The notes under the pieces: generated by a model
Databases searched by the model: none
What the model was told of the DNA's origin: nothing
What the model saw: the letters and a program-made list of their open reading frames with translations, nothing else
From: JAWWPY01 sp036394075
GTDB taxonomy: Bacteria > Actinomycetota > Actinomycetes > Streptosporangiales > Streptosporangiaceae
Assembly (NCBI GenBank): GCA_036394075.1
Contig: DASWFT010000187.1
Span: forward strand, 1 to 16,095
DNA length: 16,095 bases
Direction of reading: 5' to 3'
Position numbers and translations under genes: made by a program
Shown here: positions 6,454 to 13,140 of the stretch, piece after piece
Position numbering within the stretch: the first letter of the stretch is position 1
Layout of the letters: every line of letters begins with the position of its first letter

Positions 6454-7209
6454 GGCATCCCAGTCGGCCAGGCCGAGGGCTGACATTCGCTGCCCATGCG
6501 TATCGGTGATCCGCGCGAACATCCGGCCAATCTCGCCCAGCTCGCCGGCGGGCGGTCCGCCGGAGTCGCCTGGTCCGCCGGAGTCGCCCTGCCCGCCGGA
6601 GTCGCCTGGCCCGCCGGAGTCGCCCTGCCCGCCGGAGCCGCCCTGCACGCCGCTGGCCAGCAGGCGGGCCAGTGGCGCGCGCTCGGCGGCCACCCGGTAC
6701 GCCTGGGCGAGCGCCTCGCCGACCAGCCGCCGGGCCCAGAGCGCGAGCCTCCCCGCGACATGCGGATCCGCGTCGATGGCCGCGCGGACCCGGGCGATCA
6801 CGAATTCGGCGTGGCCCGTGTCGGCGAGCACGTCGAGTACCAGCGCCCGGGTTCTCGGGTCCACCAGTTCGGCCACCGCCCGGTAGAAATCGGCGGCAAT
6901 GCCGTCGCCCACGTAGGCCTTGACCAGCCCCTCCAGCCAGTCGGCCGGGGCGGTGCGGGCGTGGAAGGCGTCCAGCGCGTCCACAAACGGCAGCATCGCC
7001 TGGTCGGGCTGGGCGCCCATCAGCGAGATCTGCCCGCACAACAGCCTGAAGTGGCCGAATTCCGCGACCGCCATCTCACCCAGGGCCGCCTTGTCGGCGA
7101 GAGAGGGGGCCAGCGCCGCGTCATCGGAAAGCCGGAAGAAAGCGATGAGTTCCGCGTAGGCCAGCAAGCCGAGCAGGTCCAGGACACCGTCGGGCGCGCT
7201 CTCGGTCAC
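6436..7209 (-). CDS. Ferritin-like fold-containing protein with hexapeptide repeat insertion
   Basis: 257 residues. The four-helix ferritin-like core spans about 8-185 and resembles the family annotated near DUF3107 and DEAD-box genes in actinomycetes, distantly like MiaE-type tRNA hydroxylases. Possible metal ligands are E20 (LAYAELIAF), E50 and H53 (AVAEFGHF), D102 (YVGDGIAADFY) and H133/E135 (DTGHAEF). WARRLVGEALAQAYRVAAER (158-177) is strongly family-like. Before the last helix (223-248, ending RMSALGL) lies a GDSGGP/GDSGGQ repeat, about 187-222, encoded by 18-bp DNA repeats. The start is GTG at 7209 without a good ribosome site but with TAGGCT 6 nt upstream, suggesting a leaderless mRNA. 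Biochemical activity is not established. Confidence 0.88.
   Translation of the reverse strand: MTESAPDGVLDLLGLLAYAELIAFFRLSDDAALAPSLADKAALGEMAVAEFGHFRLLCGQISLMGAQPDQAMLPFVDALDAFHARTAPADWLEGLVKAYVGDGIAADFYRAVAELVDPRTRALVLDVLADTGHAEFVIARVRAAIDADPHVAGRLALWARRLVGEALAQAYRVAAERAPLARLLASGVQGGSGGQGDSGGPGDSGGQGDSGGPGDSGGPPAGELGEIGRMFARITDTHGQRMSALGLADWDAAPGGS
6555..6644. repeat. 18-bp coding tandem repeat, 5 copies (GDSGGP/Q hexapeptide)
   Basis: Five consecutive 18-nt units at 6555, 6573, 6591, 6609 and 6627, with the core CCGCCGGAG, encode the GDSGG(P/Q) repeat of the ferritin-like protein on the minus strand. All units are in phase with the codons. Units 1 and 2 start GTCC; units 3-5 start GCCC. 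Confidence 0.9.
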
Positions 7210-7215
7210 CGTCGC

Positions 7216-7221
7216 AGCCTA
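7216..7221 (-). promoter_or_regulatory. Candidate -10 element placing the ferritin-like mRNA start at the GTG codon
   Basis: TAGGCT on the minus strand (7221-7216) ends 6 nt before GTG at 7209. With a normal -10 to start-site distance, transcription would begin at the initiation codon. There is no Shine-Dalgarno upstream of the GTG. Confidence 0.5.
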
Positions 7222-7271
7222 ACAACCGGCGCGCCGCAGGGCTGCGCCGCCGCCGCGCCGGCGGCATTGGT

Positions 7272-7277
7272 AGACTG
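7272..7277 (+). promoter_or_regulatory. Candidate -10 element for the DEAD-box helicase
   Basis: TAGACT is a strong actinobacterial -10 match. A start site near 7284 would give a 5' leader of about 240 nt before the helicase. No clear -35 is visible in the GC-rich stretch upstream. Confidence 0.4.
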
Positions 7278-7301
7278 CCCGAAGAAACCGCGACGGGAAT
7301 G

Positions 7302-7320
7302 CGGCACATACCCTGCCGCG
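7302..7320 (+). promoter_or_regulatory. Hairpin in the helicase leader
   Basis: GCGGCA (7302-7307) and TGCCGC (7315-7320) form a perfect 6-bp stem around a 7-nt loop CATACCC, about 20 nt after the predicted transcription start. Confidence 0.45.
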
Positions 7321-7431
7321 TTCCAACTGGCAGTAAGGCGAGGCGTTTACCCAATCCGCAGCGCGGCGATGGGTTTCACCCGCGAGCGAGGCAGTGTAAT
7401 TACGCCGTCTTATTGCGCTGGCGTGCACGGT

Positions 7432-7505
7432 CATGCCAGTGAAGTCAAGAGCTAGGCCCGGGTGGTGATGGCATGCGCGAAGTGTGTGGCCAGGCCATGG
7501 GCCAC
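7432..7505 (+). promoter_or_regulatory. Two inverted repeats just upstream of the helicase ribosome site
   Basis: CATGCCA (7432-7438) pairs with TGGCATG (7469-7475) across 30 nt. GTGGCC (7486-7491) pairs with GGCCAC (7500-7505) across 8 nt. The second hairpin ends 4 nt before the GGAAG ribosome-site candidate (7510-7514), so folding could affect initiation. Confidence 0.4.
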
Positions 7506-7523
7506 TGATGGAAGCTGATTACC

Positions 7524-9077
7524 CTGACAACGCAACTTACGGGGCTGCCTGCGACGGAGCCCACAGCGGAGCCTTCGGCGGCCGGTTCCCCGGACACCCC
7601 GAAGACATTCCGCGAGCTCGGAGTCGACGAGCCGATCGCCGCCTCGCTCGAGGCCGTGGGAATCGTCACGGCCTTTCCCATCCAGACGCTGGCGCTGCCC
7701 ATCGTGCTGGCCGGACAGGACATTATCGGCCAGGCCAGAACCGGGACCGGCAAGACGCTCGCGTTCGGAATACCGATACTCCAGCAGCTCAGCCAGTTTC
7801 CGGCGAGCCGCCCCTCCGCCCCCAGCGCCCTGGTCGTGGTACCCACCCGCGAACTGGCCAGCCAGGTCGCTGACGACCTGCGAACCGCCGGGTCCGGGCA
7901 GGGCGCCCGGGTGCTGACCGTCTACGGAGGCCGCGCCTACGAACCCCAGATCGAGGCCCTCCGCGCCACCGTCGACGTGGTCGTGGGCACCCCGGGGCGC
8001 CTGCTCGACCTCGTCGGGCAGCGCCACCTGGTCCTGTCCGGAGTGCGCATGCTCGTCCTCGACGAGGCCGACAAGATGCTCGACCTCGGGTTCCTGCCCG
8101 ACGTGGAGCGCATCCTCCAGCTCACCCCGCCCGACCGGCAGACCATGCTGTTCTCCGCCACCATGCCGGGAGACGTGGTCACCCTCGCTCGTCGGCACCT
8201 GCGCCAGCCGATGCACGTCCGGGGCGAGCAGCACGACGAGACCCAGTACGTTGCCCTGACCCGGCAGCATGTGTTCCGCGCGCACCAGATGGACAAGATC
8301 GAGATGCTGGCCCGGCTGCTGCAAGCCAGCGGGCGGGGACTGACCATGGTGTTCTGCCGGACCAAGCGGACGGCGGACCAGGTGGCGGGGGCACTGGCCA
8401 CCCGGGGCTTCGCGGCCGCCGCGGTCCATGGAGACCTGGGCCAGGGTCAGCGGGAGCGTGCCCTGCGGGCGTTCAGGAACGGGAAGATCGACGTGCTGGT
8501 CGCCACGGAGGTCGCCGCGCGCGGGCTGGACGTGGACGATGTCACCCACGTGGTGAACTACGAGTGCCCGGAAGACGATAAGGCATACCTGCACCGGATC
8601 GGCCGGACCGGGCGGGCGGGGCGCAGCGGCGTCGCGGTGACCTTCGTCGACTGGCGCGACATGCAGCGATGGAAGCTCATCAACGAGACCCTGGGCCTTG
8701 GCCTGGAGGCCGAGCCGCCCGAGACGTACTCGACATCCGAGCATTTCTACAGCGCGCTGGACATCCCGCAGGGCGCGACCGGGAACCTGCCCAGGGCGCA
8801 GCGGGGGCGGCAGGGCCTGGAGGCCGAAGAACTCGAAGACCTCGGGGAGACCGGACGCATCCGCTCGCCGGCCGCGCGCCGGGCCGGGGCCGGGGCCAGG
8901 GATGCGGCGCCGAGGAAGCCGCGGGTCCGCAAGCGGACCAGGGGCGGCCTGTCAGCCCGCGGCGAGCAGGCGGAGCCAGCAGCCGAGCACGGCGGCAAAG
9001 AGCGCACGCAGCCGGCCGCCGGGCGCAGGCGCCGGTCCCGCGGCGGCCGGAAGGGACCGGTCCCCGGGCAGGTCTGA
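7524..9077 (+). CDS. DEAD-box ATP-dependent RNA helicase
   Basis: About 517 residues from the proposed start. Motifs in order: Q motif with upstream aromatic (TFRELG at 28-33, FPIQ at 51-54), motif I ARTGTGKT (71-78), Ia PTRELA (107-112), GG, TPGR, motif II DEAD (180-183), motif III SAT (211-213), VFCRTKRTADQV, ATEVAARGLD and motif VI HRIGRTGR (357-364). After about residue 420 comes a basic tail rich in R, K, G, A and P, typical of RNA-binding extensions in actinobacterial helicases. An in-frame TGA lies at 7506-7508, and no ATG, GTG or TTG occurs until GTG at 7656, which is inside the Q-motif region. I therefore propose CTG at 7524 (GGAAG 9 nt upstream), or ATT at 7518, unless there is a frameshift. 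Likely role: RNA remodelling and ribosome assembly or cold response. Confidence 0.9.
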   Translation: MTTQLTGLPATEPTAEPSAAGSPDTPKTFRELGVDEPIAASLEAVGIVTAFPIQTLALPIVLAGQDIIGQARTGTGKTLAFGIPILQQLSQFPASRPSAPSALVVVPTRELASQVADDLRTAGSGQGARVLTVYGGRAYEPQIEALRATVDVVVGTPGRLLDLVGQRHLVLSGVRMLVLDEADKMLDLGFLPDVERILQLTPPDRQTMLFSATMPGDVVTLARRHLRQPMHVRGEQHDETQYVALTRQHVFRAHQMDKIEMLARLLQASGRGLTMVFCRTKRTADQVAGALATRGFAAAAVHGDLGQGQRERALRAFRNGKIDVLVATEVAARGLDVDDVTHVVNYECPEDDKAYLHRIGRTGRAGRSGVAVTFVDWRDMQRWKLINETLGLGLEAEPPETYSTSEHFYSALDIPQGATGNLPRAQRGRQGLEAEELEDLGETGRIRSPAARRAGAGARDAAPRKPRVRKRTRGGLSARGEQAEPAAEHGGKERTQPAAGRRRRSRGGRKGPVPGQV

Positions 9078-9142
9078 ACACGCCAATCGCCTGCCACAGC
9101 TATCCCCCAGGCTGGAGCGGGCTCGCTTCGAGAGATGCTGGG

Positions 9143-9148
9143 TAGGCT
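9143..9148 (+). promoter_or_regulatory. Candidate -10 element for the alpha/beta hydrolase (leaderless)
   Basis: TAGGCT ends 8 nt before the GTG start at 9157, which has no ribosome site. The spacing fits transcription starting at or next to the initiation codon. The same hexamer is used before the ferritin-like gene. Confidence 0.5.
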
Positions 9149-9156
9149 GGCCGCCT

Positions 9157-10044
9157 GTGAGCACACCACGAACCCTCACCTTGCCCGCCGGGATACGACG
9201 CGTGACACTCCAGACCAACCGGGGGGAGTTCGCCGCACTGGAGGCGCTGCCCGGCTCGGGAGTGCGTGAGCGCCAGCCCGCGCTGCTCATCCCCGGCTAC
9301 ACCGGAAGCAAGGAAGACTTCCTCTCGGTGCTCCAGCCGCTGGCGGCGGCGGGGCGGCAGGTGGTCGCCATCGACATGCGCGGCCAGCATGAGACCCCTG
9401 GCCCCGAGCACCCGGACGCCTACGACATCGCCGCGCTCGCCGCGGATGTCGCGTTGATCGCTGACCAACTCGATGACGGGGTACATCTGCTCGGCCACTC
9501 GTTCGGTGGCCTGGTGGCGCGGGAGATCCTGCTCGCCCAGGCGGCCCAGGTCAGCTCGCTCACCCTGATGAGCTCCGGGCCTGGCGGGCTCACCGGCCCG
9601 CGCGCGGCGGTGCTCAAGGCGATGCTCGCCGAACTCGCCACACCGGGCCACGGGAGCCTCCAGGACCAGGTGAAGCGCATCTGGTACGCCCACATGGAGC
9701 CGGAGGCCGTGGCGGAGGGGGTCCCTGGCCCGATCGTGGACTTCCTGCGCACCCGCATGCTGGCCAGCTCACCGACCGGCCTGCTGTCCATGGGAGAGAA
9801 CGTGCTCGGCTGCCCCGACCGCACCCAGGCGCTGGCCAGCCTCGGCATCGCGCCGCTCCTGGTGGTCTACGGGGAGGACGACGACGCCTGGGACCCGGCG
9901 ATCCAGGAGGACATGGCATTGCAGCTCGGCGCGGAGCGCGTCTGCATTCCCGGTGCCGCGCACTCGCCCGCCGTGGAGGCCCCGGAGACCACGGCGAGCA
10001 CCCTGACCCAGTTCTGGAACGCGACCGAGTGCCGGAGGCGCTGA
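9157..10044 (+). CDS. Alpha/beta-fold hydrolase
   Basis: 295 residues. The oxyanion region is LIPGYTGSKEDF (44-55), the nucleophile elbow is LLGHSFGGLV (111-120) with S115, the acid is probably D242 in VVYGEDDDAW, and the base is H269 in GAAHSP. This is a complete triad of the alpha/beta hydrolase_1 family (esterase, lipase, haloperoxidase-like); the substrate cannot be assigned. No signal peptide is seen, so it is probably cytosolic. GTG at 9157 is chosen because it begins just before the conserved fold and has TAGGCT 8 nt upstream; the frame stays open far upstream, but that part overlaps the helicase. It follows the helicase by 79 nt and probably has its own promoter. The C-terminal ECRRR and stop lie in a 24-bp tandem duplication. 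Confidence 0.92.
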   Translation: MSTPRTLTLPAGIRRVTLQTNRGEFAALEALPGSGVRERQPALLIPGYTGSKEDFLSVLQPLAAAGRQVVAIDMRGQHETPGPEHPDAYDIAALAADVALIADQLDDGVHLLGHSFGGLVAREILLAQAAQVSSLTLMSSGPGGLTGPRAAVLKAMLAELATPGHGSLQDQVKRIWYAHMEPEAVAEGVPGPIVDFLRTRMLASSPTGLLSMGENVLGCPDRTQALASLGIAPLLVVYGEDDDAWDPAIQEDMALQLGAERVCIPGAAHSPAVEAPETTASTLTQFWNATECRRR

Positions 10045-10084
10045 ATGACGGAGTGCCGGAGGCGCTGAATACAGTGGAGTGCCG
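10027..10084. repeat. 24-bp tandem duplication over the hydrolase stop codon
   Basis: GAGTGCCGGAGGCGCTGAAT occurs at 10027-10046 and again at 10051-10070 (period 24), and a partial third copy GAGTGCCG is at 10077-10084. The first copy holds the last codons and stop (TGA 10042-10044) of the hydrolase; the second reproduces that stop. Confidence 0.9.
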
Positions 10085-10090
10085 CCGCCA

Positions 10091-10107
10091 CTAGGGCGTG
10101 TCCCTAG
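10091..10107. terminator. Candidate bidirectional terminator hairpin
   Basis: CTAGGG (10091-10096) and CCCTAG (10102-10107) form a perfect 6-bp stem with a 5-nt loop CGTGT. It sits between the converging hydrolase and nuclease genes and touches the nuclease stop at 10110-10108. No U-tract is present. Confidence 0.5.
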
Positions 10108-10950
10108 CTACGGCCCGTCATCTGTCGCGAGCCCGTCCCAGGGGCGCCGCGGCTCCGCCGCCGCGCTGCCCTCCGGGCAGATGCCGCGGAAATCGCACCA
10201 GCCGCAGGCGGGCCCGGGATTCGGCGGGAAGATCTCCTCGGTGCCCAACTGCCCGTCGGCGTCCGCGCATTCGGCGGCGATGTCCTCGGCCCGGCCCAGG
10301 TGCCTGGCCAGCGTCGCGTCCGTGTGCTCCCAGGCGTGCACCTCCCCGGTCGGCAGGTGGTGCAGTTCGACCCGGTGGCAGGGCCGCCGCAGCACCCGCG
10401 CCGCCGCGAGCGCGTACAGCGCGAGCGGCATGGACGTCCTGACGTCGTCGGTGGTGAGCGGCCGCCGGCCCGTCTTGTAGTCCACCACCACGAGTGCACT
10501 GCCGCCGTCTTCTGGCCGCTCATCCAGCCGGTCGATCCGGCCCGACACCGCGATCCTGTCCGTGCGGGTAGCCACCGTCCGCTCCACCCCGACCGGCTCC
10601 CGCGCGGGATCCAGGCCAGCCACGTAGCGCTCGACCATGCGCCGGGCCCGGCCGCGCACCGCCGTGGACTGGGCCTGGTCGGCGAAGCCCTCATCGATCC
10701 AGCCCGCTTCGAGCAGGTTGCCCGCGGCCGGGACGGTGCGCCCGGCCAGCGGCAGCCGCCACCATCCGGCCAGGGCGTTGTGCACGCTCGCGCCGAGGCT
10801 GTTGTGCGCCCACGGCGGGCCCTTGCGCGGGGGCGGGCGGTCCAGGTAGGTCATCCGGTACCGGCGCGGACAGTCCAGCCAGGCAGTCAGCCTCGTGGGG
10901 GTACACCGGTACAGCCGCCGCGGCATCCCGGCCAGGCTGAGTTGCTCCAC
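10108..10950 (-). CDS. PD-(D/E)XK family exonuclease with Fe-S cluster cysteines (RecB/AddB/Cas4-like)
   Basis: 280 residues. Nuclease motifs are H57 in LGASVHNAL, D140 in GRIDRLD, and D157 with K159 in VVDYKTG. Four cysteines fit the 4Fe-4S staple of RecB/AddB/Cas4-type nucleases: C27 in LDCPRRY, and C249, C252 and C258 in ACGWCDFRGICP. There is no helicase domain. It is probably a stand-alone single-strand DNA exonuclease involved in repair; no cas gene or repeat array is nearby, so a CRISPR role is unlikely. The start is GTG at 10950, six nt after the metallo-hydrolase stop; ATG at 10926 is an alternative. It is the last gene of the PHP-MarC-MBL-nuclease run. Confidence 0.9.
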   Translation of the reverse strand: MEQLSLAGMPRRLYRCTPTRLTAWLDCPRRYRMTYLDRPPPRKGPPWAHNSLGASVHNALAGWWRLPLAGRTVPAAGNLLEAGWIDEGFADQAQSTAVRGRARRMVERYVAGLDPAREPVGVERTVATRTDRIAVSGRIDRLDERPEDGGSALVVVDYKTGRRPLTTDDVRTSMPLALYALAAARVLRRPCHRVELHHLPTGEVHAWEHTDATLARHLGRAEDIAAECADADGQLGTEEIFPPNPGPACGWCDFRGICPEGSAAAEPRRPWDGLATDDGP

Positions 10951-10956
10951 CGCGGA

Positions 10957-11577
10957 TCAGTCCGGGTCGCGGGAGGTCAGCGGCGACGGGCCCGCCGCCA
11001 CCCAGGAGTCGAAGCGCTTCTCGGCGGCCGCCACGAGGATCTCCTCGCCGTGGCCGGGCAGCACCCGGGTCTGTCCCGGCAACGTCAGGATCTGCTCCCC
11101 GATGGCGCTGAGCTGGGCGGAGAAGTTGGGGAAGTCACCGGCGTGCGGGCCGGGACCGCTGGCCAGCAGGACATCGCCGGACATCACCGCCCCGAGGTCC
11201 TCGCAGTAGAGGATGACCGAGCCCGGGCTGTGCCCCGGGGCGTGGATCACCTCCAGCGCGACGTCGGACACCTCGAAGATCCCTCCATCCTCCATCTCGA
11301 TCTCCGGGTCGCTGCGGCCGTGCGCCTCCCGCCAGAGCAGGAGATCCTTGGGATGCAGGGCCACCGGGGCCTCATCGCGAGCCGCGACGTCCAACGCCGC
11401 GCCGACGTGACTGGCGTGACCGTGCGTGCAGATCACCGCGAGGATCTCCCGGCCCGCGGTGGCGTCAAGCACCGGCGCCGCGTCGGTGCCGGGGTCGACC
11501 ACGATGACCTCCTCGTCGTCGCCGACGATCCAGGCATTGCTGTCCCCGGACGCCACCCGCTTGATCCGCGCCTTCAT
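10957..11577 (-). CDS. Metallo-beta-lactamase-fold hydrolase (glyoxalase II-like) with altered metal motif
   Basis: 206 residues. It contains VIVVDPGTD (24-32), THGHASH (51-57), IHAPGHSPGS (111-120, H116), MSGDVLL (D135) and RVLPGHGEE (H176), the full layout of an MBL hydrolase resembling glyoxalase II or persulfide dioxygenase-like proteins. The canonical HxHxDH reads H52-G-H54-A-S56-H57 here: Ser replaces the Asp that normally binds the second zinc. The codon is an unambiguous AGT. I start at ATG 11577 (MKARIKRV), with an AGGCGGGG-like purine stretch upstream; the in-frame extension to 11616 enters the intergenic tandem repeat. It lies between marC-like and nuclease genes on the same strand. 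Substrate unknown; activity may be reduced or changed. Confidence 0.88.
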   Translation of the reverse strand: MKARIKRVASGDSNAWIVGDDEEVIVVDPGTDAAPVLDATAGREILAVICTHGHASHVGAALDVAARDEAPVALHPKDLLLWREAHGRSDPEIEMEDGGIFEVSDVALEVIHAPGHSPGSVILYCEDLGAVMSGDVLLASGPGPHAGDFPNFSAQLSAIGEQILTLPGQTRVLPGHGEEILVAAAEKRFDSWVAAGPSPLTSRDPD

Positions 11578-11609
11578 GCCGACCCCGCCTTTCCGTGTTT
11601 CAAGGTGCA

Positions 11610-11649
11610 CCCCCATTTAATCCCGGCGCCGCCCCCATTCAATCCCGGC
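11610..11649. repeat. 22-bp-period tandem repeat between the MBL and MarC genes
   Basis: CCCCCATTTAATCCCGGC (11610-11627) and CCCCCATTCAATCCCGGC (11632-11649) are 17/18 identical with a 22-nt period. The array fills the gap immediately after the MarC stop (11656-11654) and upstream of the MBL start on the minus strand. Confidence 0.85.
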
Positions 11650-11653
11650 CGGC

Positions 11654-12274
11654 TCAGCCTTGCTTGATGAAGGCGCGGATCGCGTCCGCGACCAACTGAA
11701 CGGCGATGGCCGACAGCAGCAGGCCGGCGATCCGGGTCAGCAACTCCACCCCGCTGGCCCGCAGCACGCGGTGGATCACCCCGGAGAAGCGCATGGTCAG
11801 CCACAAGGCGGCGGTCACCGCCACGATCGCGACGCCGAAGGCCACCACGTCCGCCGTGCCGTGCACGCGCCGGACGAACAGCATGGTCGCGACGATCGCC
11901 CCCGGCCCGGCGAGCAGCGGCGTGCCGAGCGGCACGAAGGCCACATTGGCCTTCAGCCGCTCCGCCTCCGTCGGCTCGGCCATCGCACCGGTCAGCAGTT
12001 GCAGGGCGACCAGCAGGAGCAGCAGCCCTCCGGCCCCTTGCAGCGCCGGCAGTTCAACGCCGAGGTAGGCCAGAATGGACTGACCGAACAGAGCAAAAGC
12101 CACAATTACCCCGAACGCAACAACGGCCGCCTGCCACGCCAGCCGGTTACGTACCCGCGACGGCAAGCCCCGGGTGAGGCCCAGGAAGGGTGGCACGACA
12201 CCAGGCGGATCGGTGATGACCAGCAGGGTGACGAAGACCTCCCAGAAGAACCTCACGTTGAAGACGCCGCTCAT
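11654..12274 (-). CDS. MarC-family integral membrane protein
   Basis: 206 residues, the usual MarC (UPF0056) length. Six hydrophobic segments are visible at about 9-31, 46-66, 76-97, 112-133, 143-163 and 178-198. Family motifs are ITDPPGVVPPFLGLT (20-34), corresponding to the DPxGxxPxF signature, and FVPLGTPLLAGPGAI (113-127). MarC proteins are inner-membrane proteins of uncertain function; despite the name, a role in multiple antibiotic resistance was not upheld. The ATG start at 12274 overlaps the PHP gene stop as ATGA, so the two are probably translationally coupled. A purine-rich GGCGGGCAAG stretch precedes it. Confidence 0.93.
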   Translation of the reverse strand: MSGVFNVRFFWEVFVTLLVITDPPGVVPPFLGLTRGLPSRVRNRLAWQAAVVAFGVIVAFALFGQSILAYLGVELPALQGAGGLLLLLVALQLLTGAMAEPTEAERLKANVAFVPLGTPLLAGPGAIVATMLFVRRVHGTADVVAFGVAIVAVTAALWLTMRFSGVIHRVLRASGVELLTRIAGLLLSAIAVQLVADAIRAFIKQG

Positions 12275-13101
12275 CGCTTGCCCGCCTGCGCCAGGAGCCG
12301 CTCGAACTCGGCGGGCTCGGTCGTCTCACTGCCGAGCCGGTGGCCGGACAGGCTCCCGTGGTCGTCGCTCCCGCCAGTCCGGATGAGGCCCAGGTCATGG
12401 GCGAGACCGGCCAGGCGGTTTCGTTCGGCTGGATTATGATCTGAATGCGCGACCTCGACGCCGGCCAGGCCAGCCTCGGCCAGCCCGGCGATGACCTCAT
12501 CGGGGATCCACGCGTCGCGTGACTGCGTACCCGGATGGGCGAGCACGGCCACGCCCCCGGCCGCCCGGATGAGCGCGATGGCGCGGGCCGGGTCCGGCGC
12601 GTACCTGGTCACATAGGCCCGGCCGCCCTCGCCGAGCCACTCCGCCGTAAATGCCTGCTCCGGGCGCTCGATGATGCCCGCCGCGACCATCGCGCGCGCG
12701 ATATGCGGCCGGCCAACGACCCCGCCCGCTGCGATCGCCGTCACCTGCTCCCAGCTGACCTCGGCGGCGAGGTCACGGAGCCGGTCCACCATGGCCCGGC
12801 CGCGCCGCAGCCGGTCGGTCGTGATCGCCTGGAGTTCCGCGGCCAGATCCTGGTCGGCCGGGTCGGTGAGGAAGGCCAGCATGTGCACGCTGCGGTCGCC
12901 GAGGCTGCAGGACATTTCCATGCCGCCGACCAGCGTCAGGCCGTCCGGAAGGGCCTCGCGCGCCTCGTCGTGCCCGGCCAGGGTGTCGTGATCGGTCAGC
13001 GCGATCACGTCGAGACCGGCGACCCGGGCACGGCGCATGACCTCAGCGGGCGGGTCGGTACCGTCGGAGGCGGTGCTGTGCGAGTGCAGATCGATGCGCA
13101 C
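12271..13101 (-). CDS. PHP-domain phosphoesterase (RNase AM/YciV-like)
   Basis: 276 residues, near the length of E. coli YciV/RNase AM. The trinuclear metal-site residues are visible: H6, H8 and D13 (DLHSHSTASDGT), H38 (ALTDHDT), E62 (GGMEMS), H73 (VHMLAF), H133 (GRPHIARA), H189 (LAHPG), and D246 and H248 (GGSDDHG). Such proteins hydrolyse 3',5'-nucleoside bisphosphates and trim 5' ends of RNA by exonuclease action; the exact substrate here is inferred. The start is GTG at 13101, placing DLHSHS at the N-terminus as in the family. There is no Shine-Dalgarno, but TAGCAT lies 8 nt upstream, suggesting a leaderless mRNA. It is the first gene of the PHP-MarC-MBL-nuclease run. Confidence 0.93.
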   Translation of the reverse strand: MRIDLHSHSTASDGTDPPAEVMRRARVAGLDVIALTDHDTLAGHDEAREALPDGLTLVGGMEMSCSLGDRSVHMLAFLTDPADQDLAAELQAITTDRLRRGRAMVDRLRDLAAEVSWEQVTAIAAGGVVGRPHIARAMVAAGIIERPEQAFTAEWLGEGGRAYVTRYAPDPARAIALIRAAGGVAVLAHPGTQSRDAWIPDEVIAGLAEAGLAGVEVAHSDHNPAERNRLAGLAHDLGLIRTGGSDDHGSLSGHRLGSETTEPAEFERLLAQAGKR

Positions 13102-13109
13102 GAGCGATC

Positions 13110-13115
13110 ATGCTA
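13110..13115 (-). promoter_or_regulatory. Candidate -10 element for the PHP operon (leaderless)
   Basis: On the minus strand TAGCAT (13115-13110) fits TANNNT and ends 8 nt before GTG at 13101. The intervening bases contain no ribosome site. No clear -35 is seen. Confidence 0.45.
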
Positions 13116-13140
13116 CGTCCGCTGCCGCGCGAGAGAGCAG

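Larger units (their letters stand above)
7210..7523. other. Divergent intergenic region with a long structured helicase leader
   Basis: 314 nt between the ferritin-like start and the helicase start. It holds the minus-strand -10 at 7221-7216, a plus-strand -10 (TAGACT, 7272-7277) and three inverted repeats that fall within the resulting leader of about 240 nt: 7302-7320, 7432-7475 and 7486-7505. No convincing gene is seen inside it. Confidence 0.6.

Noticed and set aside
7452..8744. A 430-codon open frame antisense to the helicase
   Set aside because: It has no recognisable domain, and the helicase motifs on the plus strand explain the region.
10108..10950. Cas4 of a CRISPR system
   Set aside because: The fold and cysteines are shared by RecB/AddB-type nucleases, and neither an array nor other cas genes are present.
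10300..11667. A 455-codon plus-strand open frame across the nuclease and MBL genes
   Set aside because: The composition is typical of antisense frames, and both minus-strand genes have intact catalytic motifs.
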